Assembly: GCA_016550485.1 (NCBI GenBank)
Contig: JABXGV010000320.1
Coordinates: 1-6,308, forward strand
Length of the DNA stretch: 6,308 nucleotides
Source of the DNA: an archaeon
GTDB taxonomy: Archaea; Asgardarchaeota; Hermodarchaeia; Hermodarchaeales; Hermodarchaeaceae
Direction of reading: 5' to 3'
Part shown: positions 1 through 5,636 of the stretch, piece after piece
Numbering within the stretch: the first letter of the stretch is position 1
How the letters are laid out: each line of letters opens with the position of its first letter
Program-made: the position numbers and the translations under genes
Notes under the pieces: model-generated
Database searches by the model: none
Seen by the model: the letters and a program-made list of their open reading frames with translations, nothing else
Told to the model about the DNA's origin: nothing

Positions 1-1
1 C

Positions 2-646
2 TCGTTAGCGGCTAAGAACACGGCGAATTACCTATACCTCGGGATTCAGGTTCCAGAGCAGATTCTTGCCAACGAGAGCATTTCATCCACACCCCCCTAC
101 GAACACCACTTCTTTGGTATTGAAATTCGGGATGGTTACACTCGTACTTTGGACTCCTCCAACTACCTCGATGTCTATTACGAAGTGAGAGTCGATTCTA
201 TCAACGACGTCACCGACCGTGCCAACCTAGAAGGCGTGTACAGATTCGCTGACACCGACCCCTCCCACCCCTACACGTCGGTTGGATTCGAGAATACTAG
301 CGGTGCCAGAGGCACGTACACCTTCGAGATTTGCTTCCCATTCGCTACACTGCCCCCTCTGGAACTTCCCTCAGAAGGTGGTTACAGGTACGGGACCAAC
401 CTAGGACTCCGCCCCGCTGCACAGTACAGGGTCATTTCAATGGGCTGGGTGGTCGAGGGTAATGCCTACGATTACAGTTACATGTTCTTTGTACCAATCC
501 CTCCTGACTATATGGACGCCGATAATTGTTACATCGTGTCTGCCTTTGACCCCATGCCCCTTATCATTCTCGTCATTGAGCTAATCGTGGTCATAGTGGT
601 AATAACTGTGCTGGTAATCCTCTATCGTAGAAGACGGCAAAGTTGA
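2..646 (+). CDS. Membrane-anchored extracellular beta-sandwich protein, 5' partial
   Basis: The frame is open from base 2 to the TGA at 644-646, giving 214 residues, so the true start lies left of the window; the TTG at 149 is internal. The visible part alternates short beta strands rich in Tyr, Asp and Asn. The stretches NYLYLGIQVP (residues 9-18), FFGIEI (37-42) and TYTFEICFPFATL resemble the 'LYlaiqvp ... fgveI ... ytfEiaIPfa.L' rhythm of CBM9/DOMON-like sandwich domains that bind sugars or haem. The C-terminus has one hydrophobic helix (about 187-207, with an unusual Glu at 193) followed by YRRRRQS, a stop-transfer anchor that puts the domain outside the cell. A secretion signal would be in the missing part. 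It converges on the HEAT-repeat gene. The anchor is clear; the domain family is a tentative reading, and the ligand is unknown. Confidence 0.7.
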   Translation, partial: SLAAKNTANYLYLGIQVPEQILANESISSTPPYEHHFFGIEIRDGYTRTLDSSNYLDVYYEVRVDSINDVTDRANLEGVYRFADTDPSHPYTSVGFENTSGARGTYTFEICFPFATLPPLELPSEGGYRYGTNLGLRPAAQYRVISMGWVVEGNAYDYSYMFFVPIPPDYMDADNCYIVSAFDPMPLIILVIELIVVIVVITVLVILYRRRRQS

Positions 647-690
647 CAAGCCCGTGGGGGAGTCCACGCTCCTTGCTTGGTATTTTGATG
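647..690. terminator. Convergent intergenic hairpin
   Basis: This 44-base gap separates two genes that end facing each other. CAAGC (647-651) pairs with GCTTG (675-679), and inside it CGTGG (653-657) pairs with CCACG (664-668), giving a two-tier stem with an internal loop. On the plus strand it is followed by TATTTTG (681-687). The position suggests transcript ending or 3'-end protection for both genes. Archaeal termination depends mainly on T tracts rather than stems, so the role is inferred. Confidence 0.4.
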
Positions 691-2217
691 CTACTCCACG
701 TAGAGCCAGCCGCTTGAGAGTTCGTCAAGGACAGCGGGGTGGTCAGGTTTGGTAATCTTGCCTTCTACCTCCACCGCTCGGGGTGTTAACAAATCCCCCT
801 CCCAGTAGCGATGGAGCGCCATCGCTTTCCGCTCAGCCTCCTGCTCCGTTGCGGCGGCGACGACGAACACCCAATCTATCAGATGGGACCAATCCGCCCA
901 GACCTCGTACGTCACACGCTCATGGAGCGCGGTCACCACCGCGTCGGGCACTACGCCGCGGCAATCGGTGACTGTAACTCCCTCTCCAGGGAAGTAGTCG
1001 CCATTGAACCCTAGGTCCCAGGGCTTGGTTGGTAGCTCGCGCTGGACGGCAGGGAGTTGGGCACGGGGGTCACCGAGGACGTGAAGAGCGTGGGCTGCTT
1101 GGCAGCGCACCCGCATCTCACCATCTTTTCTCGCTGCACGGAAGAGGCTATCCGCAGCCTTTGCGCCTCCTATCTTGCCTAGGGCCTCAGCGGCGCGGGC
1201 TCGCACCCACTTGTACTGATCGCCCTCAAGGATCTCCCCAAGGAGTGGCACCGCGATAGGGTCACCGATTCTTCCCAAGGCGACAACACAGTGTTCGCGG
1301 CAGTCATTCGTGGTGTGCGGTGGAGACGTGTTGGGAAAGCTCTCTATTACTGCTTCGGCGGCGCGTGTGTCACTCATCCACCCGAGGGCGTCAAGCGTGA
1401 AATCTACCATCATATGATTTTGTGTGTGCATGGACCTGCGGAGTTGAGCGATTAGATGGGGCAGGGCGACATCCCGGACCTGTTCGTCTCTAGCGAACCC
1501 CTTTGTTTTGGATAGTTCTATTGTTAACTCCTGACCCATCAGCTCGCACTCGGCGGCGCGTTCCGCCATGCGCTTTAGCCACCGCTTCTCCGGTGACAGC
1601 CCGTGTTCTTCAAGGGTTCGAAGGTGACGCTGAAACCCCCACTTATCAATCGGAGTCTTTTCTCCTTTTATCGCCTGTCGAATAGGCTCTATGGCGCGGG
1701 GGTCACCGATGGCAGCCAGTGCTCCAGCCGCTGCCAGCCGTCTGTAATGGTCGTGGTGGGTTTGGAGGATTTCGAGGAGTGGTGGTGATGCTGCCTTGCC
1801 AAACTTGGTTAAGGCTCTTAGTCCTTCGTCGTTATAACGGTGAAATGTACTGACAAGGTGGACTATTGCTCGGGTATCGCCAATTTCGCCTAGAGCATAG
1901 ACAGCGGCGCGTCGCACGCTTTTATCCTCATCCCCCAAGGTTCGAATTAAGAACGGTACGGCTTGGGTGTCTCCAATCCCTGCCAAGGCGTAGACTGCTG
2001 CGCATCGCACGTATTCGTCTTTATCTCCTAGGGCTTCAAGTAAGAGGGGTACAGCGCGTGGGTCCTCAATCTCGAATAAAGCGTAGTACGCTTCTACGCC
2101 CGCTTTTCTTCGCTCCTCGGTCCGGTCATCTACCCTCAAGTCTGCTGCTCTTATCTTGCGGAAATATCCCTGTATCCGCGCTTCAAGTTGTTCCAAGGGC
2201 TCTTCCTTACCATTCAT
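691..2217 (-). CDS. HEAT-repeat (PBS-lyase-like) protein with an unassigned C-terminal domain
   Basis: This encodes 508 residues ending in TAG (693-691). The chosen ATG at 2217 follows GGAG five bases upstream. The frame stays open 83 codons further to 2466, but that stretch is an out-of-frame reading of the dehydrogenase remnant. Residues 40-185 form about five HEAT-like helical hairpins with the recurring pattern 'V/RraAaYALgeIGDpRAvp.Ll'. Residues 186-245 are a charged, helical linker (EKRWLKRMAERAAE). Residues 246-395 form a second HEAT block including VVALGRIGDPIAVPLL. Residues 396-508 are not HEAT: they are Trp-rich (W400, W440, W443, W449, W472, W504) with mixed strand/helix character and I do not recognise them. 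No signal peptide or membrane segment is seen, so it is probably a cytoplasmic scaffold or regulator. Such repeats occur in phycobilin lyases, but here they indicate only a protein-binding solenoid; the partner is unknown. Confidence 0.85.
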   Translation of the reverse strand: MNGKEEPLEQLEARIQGYFRKIRAADLRVDDRTEERRKAGVEAYYALFEIEDPRAVPLLLEALGDKDEYVRCAAVYALAGIGDTQAVPFLIRTLGDEDKSVRRAAVYALGEIGDTRAIVHLVSTFHRYNDEGLRALTKFGKAASPPLLEILQTHHDHYRRLAAAGALAAIGDPRAIEPIRQAIKGEKTPIDKWGFQRHLRTLEEHGLSPEKRWLKRMAERAAECELMGQELTIELSKTKGFARDEQVRDVALPHLIAQLRRSMHTQNHMMVDFTLDALGWMSDTRAAEAVIESFPNTSPPHTTNDCREHCVVALGRIGDPIAVPLLGEILEGDQYKWVRARAAEALGKIGGAKAADSLFRAARKDGEMRVRCQAAHALHVLGDPRAQLPAVQRELPTKPWDLGFNGDYFPGEGVTVTDCRGVVPDAVVTALHERVTYEVWADWSHLIDWVFVVAAATEQEAERKAMALHRYWEGDLLTPRAVEVEGKITKPDHPAVLDELSSGWLYVE

Positions 2218-2222
2218 ACTTA

Positions 2223-2235
2223 CTCCTTCTCCTCC
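2223..2235 (-). promoter_or_regulatory. Ribosome binding site that fixes the HEAT gene start
   Basis: Read on the minus strand the sequence is GGAGGAGAAGGAG followed by TAAGT and ATG. The proximal GGAG (2226-2223) lies five bases from the ATG at 2217, and a second GGAGGAG (2235-2229) lies 11 bases away. No comparable site precedes the upstream ATG at 2466, so the shorter 508-residue form is preferred. The site begins just after the final in-frame TAG (2242-2240) of the dehydrogenase remnant, so the two genes were probably co-transcribed. Confidence 0.75.
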
Positions 2236-2239
2236 AGCT

Positions 2240-2494
2240 CTATAAACCTCCCTCAATAATAATTGCATTGGAGGTCTTAGTAACAAATGGGGAATAGCTA
2301 GTAGAAGATTTACTACCTGCCCAATCGAAGAATCCTTGTTTAGTCTTACGACAGAGCTTTCCCTCTTTCGCCATCTTCTAAAGCAGAGCAGGGGGTTCAT
2401 ACCTGTGCTTGTTGAGTCCCTCTTGAAACACCCTCGAGATAGACAAGGTTGTATCCAAACCAACATAGTCCGCTAATTTCAGTGGATCCATAAA
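2240..2494 (-). pseudogene. In-frame C-terminal remnant of 3-hydroxyacyl-CoA dehydrogenase
   Basis: Reading on past the TGA at 2497-2495 in the same frame gives FMDPLKLADYVGLDTTLSI, then RYEPPALL, a TAG at 2380-2378, then KMAKEGKLCRKTKQGFFDW, reaching the next in-frame TAG at 2242-2240. This matches the conserved C-terminal dimerisation domain of the family (consensus about 'N.PMGPlelADliGLDt...yrPpplLrkMv.eGklGrKtgkGFydw'). The W of FFDW is codon 288 counted from the GTG, the usual full length of these enzymes. The reading frame is kept with no insertion or deletion; only the two stop codons break it. The final 25 or so codons after W have no evident counterpart. Consensus comparison is from memory of the family, not from an alignment run here. 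Confidence 0.8.
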
Positions 2495-3184
2495 TCAATT
2501 CAACCCCAACCTTATTGCCTTGTCAATATCCTCAAGGCTCGCAACACCCTCCCCAACAAGGCGAATCGCATCCAACAAAGCAGGAACCAAAATATGGTTC
2601 ACAATGAACCCCAGTCTGTCTCGATGACAAAGGACAGTCTCCCTCCTCATCTTCTGCGAGACTATAGTAATAACCTCAACAGTTACATCTGAAGTCTTCT
2701 CGCCTCGCACAATCTCAACAAGCTTCATGAGCTGGGGCGGATTGAAGAAGTACATACCTGCAACCTTGTCGGGTTGCTTGGTCGTTTTGGCTATCTCGGT
2801 TATGGAGATGGACGATGTATTCGATGTAAGAACAGCATGATCTGGAGCAAACTCGTCAAAGGCTTCGAAGAGCGTCTGTTTGAGCTGGAGTTTCTCTGGT
2901 GCGGCTTCGATGACAATATCCGCTTCCCCAACCGCCGTCTTCATATCAAGGGTCGGATGGATTCTTTCCATCACCGCATCAGCGTCTTTTTGTGTGAGTT
3001 TCTCCTTTTCCACTAGTTTCCCAAGACTCCACTTTATGCGGTCCATTCCTTTATCTAGAAACTCTTGTTTGATATCTTTGAGGTGTACTTCGTATCCGGC
3101 AACCTGTGCTGCCACTTGGGCTATACCATGGCCCATGAGTCCAGCGCCAATTACTGCAACTTTTCGGATTTCCAAATGGTTCAC
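2495..3184 (-). CDS. 3-hydroxyacyl-CoA dehydrogenase, NAD-binding part, truncated by an in-frame TGA
   Basis: Intact members (about 280-290 residues) oxidise 3-hydroxyacyl-CoA with NAD in beta-oxidation or butyryl-CoA metabolism. The 229 residues here start with a Rossmann fold, GAGLMGHGIAQ (residues 13-23), and carry EAAPE (93-97), SNTSS (121-125), FFNPP (146-150), KLVEIVRG (154-161) and GFIVN (192-196). It stops at RLGLN, just where the C-terminal dimer domain should begin; that domain continues in frame after the TGA. The catalytic His of the HFFNP motif is Tyr145 (codon TAC, 2752-2750), whereas its partner Glu157 is kept at the expected spacing of 12, as are Ser124 and Asn196. The usual PGF is L191-GF. 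The GTG start at 3184 is the only reasonable one, because an in-frame TAG lies four codons upstream and the next Met is inside the Rossmann loop. Most likely a pseudogene; a non-catalytic short protein is possible. Confidence 0.85.
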   Translation of the reverse strand: MNHLEIRKVAVIGAGLMGHGIAQVAAQVAGYEVHLKDIKQEFLDKGMDRIKWSLGKLVEKEKLTQKDADAVMERIHPTLDMKTAVGEADIVIEAAPEKLQLKQTLFEAFDEFAPDHAVLTSNTSSISITEIAKTTKQPDKVAGMYFFNPPQLMKLVEIVRGEKTSDVTVEVITIVSQKMRRETVLCHRDRLGFIVNHILVPALLDAIRLVGEGVASLEDIDKAIRLGLN

Positions 3185-3210
3185 CTGTCTCAGCTATACC
3201 TTCAAGTCCC

Positions 3211-3220
3211 TAAAAATATA
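3211..3220 (-). promoter_or_regulatory. Probable TATA box for the dehydrogenase gene
   Basis: The minus strand reads TATATTTTTA here, centred about 32 bases before the GTG at 3184. A start of transcription about 26 bases downstream would fall near 3190 and leave a leader of only about six bases. No good Shine-Dalgarno sequence sits at normal distance (GAAGGT is 13 bases away), which fits near-leaderless archaeal translation. Position and composition only; no expression evidence. Confidence 0.4.
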
Positions 3221-3243
3221 CTACAATGCTGGAAATGGCACAT

Positions 3244-3250
3244 CTTTTAT
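3244..3250 (+). promoter_or_regulatory. Possible TATA box for the FAD oxidoreductase gene
   Basis: CTTTTAT lies about 37 bases before the GTG at 3284, predicting a transcript start near 3273 and a leader of about ten bases. No Shine-Dalgarno sequence is visible before the GTG. The AT-rich block at 3211-3220, which also reads AAAAATATA on the plus strand, is an alternative that would give a leader of about 40 bases. The 99-base spacer is thus a divergent promoter region; which box serves which gene is uncertain. Confidence 0.3.
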
Positions 3251-3283
3251 GTTGTCTCAACACGTAGTGGGTTGCTGTGAATA

Positions 3284-4519
3284 GTGGTGCGCTTCGTAAT
3301 TGTAGGTAGTGGTGCAGCGGGACTCAGTGCTGCCCAAGCGATTCGGGAGAACAACCTAGACGCTGATGTTGTTGTGGTGTCGAGGGACACCAAGTTCTAC
3401 TCGCTTTTCGCACTTCCCTTCTATATCGCTGGCGAAATCGACGGAACAAGCCTTGACCGCTTCTCTCCCCAGTTCTTCCAGGATATCGGAGTTGAGCTTC
3501 GTCTAGGAACAACAGCTACGGAGGTCAAGCCCGAGTCAAATAGCCTTGTTCTTGCTGATGGAACCGCACTATCATATGACGCACTCTTGGTCGCCACGGG
3601 CTCCTCTCCCGTCTTGCCACCCATTCCCGGATTGGACAAGGAGGGTGTCGTAACCCTCGCTAGCCTCAAGGATAGCGAGGCCATCCTTGCCCGAAGCAAG
3701 CAGATTAAGGCAGCAGCAGTTATCGGGGCAGGATTTGTTGGCACAGAATGTGCCATCGCGTTACACACGCTCGGGGTGCAAGTCACCATTATCGAAAGGG
3801 AGGATTGTGTTCTGCCACGGATGCTCGATGAAGATACTGCTGAAATCGTGATGCAGCTCCTCCGCAGCAACCATGTGGATGTCCGAACTTCCTCTACCGT
3901 AGACGCCATTACAGGTGACCAGAAGGTAGAAGGCGTACAGGTAGGTGAGAATCAGATTCCCTGTGATCTTGTGGTGGCTGCAGCTGGAGTTCGCCCCAAC
4001 CTCTCCTTACTCAAAGGGACTAAGGTGAAAACAAATATTGGAGTTCTTGTCGACAAGTACATGCGCACCAGCGTTTCAAACATTTACGCAGCCGGGGATG
4101 TCGCTGAGGCATTGGACCGCGCCACGAACACCCCCAAAGTCAACGCCATCTGGCCTAACGCCATTGCCCAGGGCCGCATCGCTGGTCAGAATATGCTCGG
4201 ACTGCAGAAACCCTACGACGGCTCCGACACCATGAACCTCATCAATATCTTCGATACACCAGTTCTCAGTATCGGTCTAACTTCTGCAGAAGCAGGTTCA
4301 TGTGAAACGTTCCAAGTACGTCGTGGCAAGGTGTTTCGTAAACTGCTACTACGTGATGGCAGAGTCCTGGGATACCAATCCGTTGGGGACCTCCGCAATG
4401 CAGGCTTCATTCTGCAGGCACACAGAACTGGTGCAGATATTGGCGAATGGCTAGATGCACTGCGAAAAGACAAGCTACTTTCTCACCTGATGTGGCAATC
4501 ACTACTAAAAAGAAAGTAA
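3284..4519 (+). CDS. FAD-dependent NAD(P)H oxidoreductase (pyridine nucleotide-disulfide reductase fold, no redox Cys)
   Basis: This encodes 411 residues ending in TAA. The order is FAD-binding GSGAAG (8-13), ATGSSP (104-109), a second Rossmann site GAGFVG (148-153) with E171 at the end of the following strand (suggesting NAD rather than NADP), GVRPN (235-239), the FAD-contact motif YAAGDVAE (268-275), and a C-terminal interface domain from about 325. The architecture is that of CoA-disulfide reductases, NADH oxidases and rubredoxin reductases. In CoA-disulfide reductases the loop before 'LPyyigg' holds the redox Cys; here it is SLFALPFYIAG, with Phe42 at that place, so disulfide chemistry is unlikely and electron transfer between NAD(H) and a protein partner is more plausible. 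The start is one of two tandem GTG codons (3284, 3287). It stands alone on its strand, about 1.1 kb from the polyferredoxin-AOR operon, which makes a partnership possible but unproven. Confidence 0.88.
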   Translation: MVRFVIVGSGAAGLSAAQAIRENNLDADVVVVSRDTKFYSLFALPFYIAGEIDGTSLDRFSPQFFQDIGVELRLGTTATEVKPESNSLVLADGTALSYDALLVATGSSPVLPPIPGLDKEGVVTLASLKDSEAILARSKQIKAAAVIGAGFVGTECAIALHTLGVQVTIIEREDCVLPRMLDEDTAEIVMQLLRSNHVDVRTSSTVDAITGDQKVEGVQVGENQIPCDLVVAAAGVRPNLSLLKGTKVKTNIGVLVDKYMRTSVSNIYAAGDVAEALDRATNTPKVNAIWPNAIAQGRIAGQNMLGLQKPYDGSDTMNLINIFDTPVLSIGLTSAEAGSCETFQVRRGKVFRKLLLRDGRVLGYQSVGDLRNAGFILQAHRTGADIGEWLDALRKDKLLSHLMWQSLLKRK

Positions 4520-4527
4520 GCAAGGCA

Positions 4528-4547
4528 AAGGTCTGCCCTCTGACCTT
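4528..4547 (+). terminator. Small hairpin after the FAD oxidoreductase gene
   Basis: AAGGTC (4528-4533) and GACCTT (4542-4547) are perfect inverted repeats around an eight-base pyrimidine-rich loop. It begins nine bases past the TAA. No T tract follows directly on the plus strand (the next is GGTTTT at about 4585), so it is a weak terminator or mRNA end stabiliser. As a 20-base dyad it could also bind a protein. Confidence 0.35.
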
Positions 4548-4553
4548 AGCAGT

Positions 4554-4570
4554 ATAATAAAAAGAAAACC
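4554..4570 (-). terminator. T-rich tract after the CPBP protease gene
   Basis: On the minus strand this reads GGTTTTCTTTTTATTAT, beginning about 55 bases after the TAG of the protease gene. Runs of T are the main signal for archaeal RNA polymerase to stop, so this is a good candidate end for the leftward transcript. The AAGGTC dyad lies just beyond it. Confidence 0.45.
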
Positions 4571-4624
4571 ACTTGTCAATACTTGGTTTTACTAGCCACT
4601 TCTCACAAATTACTGCGCTTGTGC

Positions 4625-5479
4625 CTAAGAAGCTGTCAAGCCTTCTTCCTTTTGGAGTGTTTTATATCCGAATGCAATGATGAGGGTCATGGCTACAATC
4701 CACATCAAGATAGTAAGCACAATAAGGGGCGCCATATCGACAGTAGCAGTCACTCCTGGCACGATGGGTACTAGAACATCGGAAGTATTGGATGCTGTGT
4801 GAAACAAAACAGCGATGAGCAAGCTCTTCGTGTTGTTGTACACCCAGGTGAAAACAATCGTATAAGGGATAACTAGGAGCATGTACCAAAAACCAATAGG
4901 GAGCAGAGCAGGCCAGTTCGCTGGATGGAAATGCCAAAACCCCCACAGCAAGCCAAGGACCAGGCTTGAGATCAGTGCGTTTGAGCGAGTTTGGAGCTTC
5001 GGGAGGGCATACCCCCGCCAGCCAATTTCCTCTGCTAAACCTGCTTGGAGGAAAATACCAAGAACTACAAAGCCTAATATGAGTACGGAAGGGATGCCCG
5101 GAATGTAAAGGCTGCTGGCGAATGCTGGAGGCGCCCCCCCTAGTAGAATGTTCAGACTCACAGCGATCAGCCGAAGAAGTAGGGGAAATACTAGCACAAA
5201 GAGATACCAATGAATAGCAACTCGCCAATCGCGAAGGTGGCCAAACAATTCACGGATTCCTAGTCGACCACTAGCTCTTCCTACTACTATGGCCGCTGCC
5301 AGACACGGTCCCCAATGTAGCATGACTCCACTAAAGATACGAATCGCAACGGGAACTTGGAAGGGCAGGAAATCTGGCGTCGCCAGAATCGACAAGCCCC
5401 ATGTCAACCCAAAGGCTAAAACAAAGTACACAGTCAACGCATACCGTTCAATCCAACTCGAATGTGTTTCAGTCAGCAT
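4625..5479 (-). CDS. CPBP-family intramembrane metalloprotease (CAAX/Rce1-Abi type)
   Basis: This polytopic membrane protein is related to Rce1-type glutamate proteases. About seven or eight hydrophobic segments are visible. Residue numbers count from the upstream ATG at 5485. The family motifs are complete: EEIGWR (E152, E153, R157), the second motif ending in WGFWH (H185), and HTASN (H229, N233). These polar residues form the active site inside the membrane. I start the gene at the ATG of 5479 (284 residues) because GGGGAG (5491-5486) lies six bases before it; the upstream ATG at 5485 abuts that site with no spacing and would add two residues. It ends in TAG. Substrate unknown: archaeal members may trim prenylated or other membrane peptides, and some bacterial ones act in bacteriocin immunity. 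It follows the polyferredoxin gene on the same strand after about 157 bases with its own candidate promoter, so no firm functional tie is implied. Confidence 0.9.
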   Translation of the reverse strand: MLTETHSSWIERYALTVYFVLAFGLTWGLSILATPDFLPFQVPVAIRIFSGVMLHWGPCLAAAIVVGRASGRLGIRELFGHLRDWRVAIHWYLFVLVFPLLLRLIAVSLNILLGGAPPAFASSLYIPGIPSVLILGFVVLGIFLQAGLAEEIGWRGYALPKLQTRSNALISSLVLGLLWGFWHFHPANWPALLPIGFWYMLLVIPYTIVFTWVYNNTKSLLIAVLFHTASNTSDVLVPIVPGVTATVDMAPLIVLTILMWIVAMTLIIAFGYKTLQKEEGLTAS

Positions 5480-5485
5480 TTTCAT

Positions 5486-5491
5486 CTCCCC
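5486..5491 (-). promoter_or_regulatory. Ribosome binding site that decides the CPBP start
   Basis: GGGGAG on the minus strand directly touches the first ATG (5485-5483) but is six bases (ATGAAA) from the second ATG (5479-5477). Normal spacing favours the second ATG. Confidence 0.6.
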
Positions 5492-5514
5492 AACGCTTAG
5501 AGCAGACTATTCCT

Positions 5515-5522
5515 CTTAAAAA
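5515..5522 (-). promoter_or_regulatory. Possible TATA box for the CPBP gene
   Basis: TTTTTAAG on the minus strand is centred about 26 bases before the ribosome binding site and 39 before the chosen ATG. Transcription starting near 5492 would give a short leader that just includes GGGGAG. The rest of the 157-base gap up to the polyferredoxin stop shows no gene and no strong hairpin. Confidence 0.35.
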
Positions 5523-5636
5523 CTGTTCTGAAATGACCCGGTCGGCTGAATCAGACATTAGTTATCCCTCGCTCTCGTCGAACTAAGGCAGGAGTGGGGA
5601 GTAATCCTACAAATAGCTTTTGTGCATTTACGCTTG

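Noticed and set aside
149..646. Complete small gene starting at TTG 149
   Set aside because: The frame is open to the left edge and the upstream residues (NYLYLGIQVP) continue the same beta-sandwich, so the TTG is internal.
1066..1710. Repeated GGGGTCACCGA-like words at about 1066, 1259 and 1699
   Set aside because: They encode the recurrent IGDP.A turn of the HEAT repeats on the minus strand; spacing is irregular, so this is neither a CRISPR array nor a DNA-level repeat family.
1866..2297. 143-residue plus-strand frame opposite the HEAT gene
   Set aside because: It is an Arg/Leu-rich antisense reading produced by the repeat composition.
2218..2466. N-terminal extension of the HEAT protein from the ATG at 2466
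   Set aside because: It overlaps conserved dehydrogenase codons in another frame, lacks family character, and a much better ribosome binding site precedes the ATG at 2217.
2240..3184. Genome-wide reassignment of TAG or TGA
   Set aside because: Both codons end other genes in this window at natural protein ends, so a general code change is not supported; only local readthrough or gene decay remains.
2880..3284. 134-residue plus-strand frame across the dehydrogenase start and spacer
   Set aside because: It is antisense to a conserved Rossmann domain and runs through the promoter region; no family pattern.
3421..3909. 162-residue frame opposite the FAD oxidoreductase
   Set aside because: It is Ser/Arg/Thr-rich, low in recognisable pattern, and fully covered by a gene with clear FAD and NAD motifs.
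4662..5228. 188-residue frame inside the CPBP gene on the same strand
   Set aside because: It is a shifted reading of the protease gene, rich in Ser, Cys and His, whereas the main frame has complete active-site motifs.
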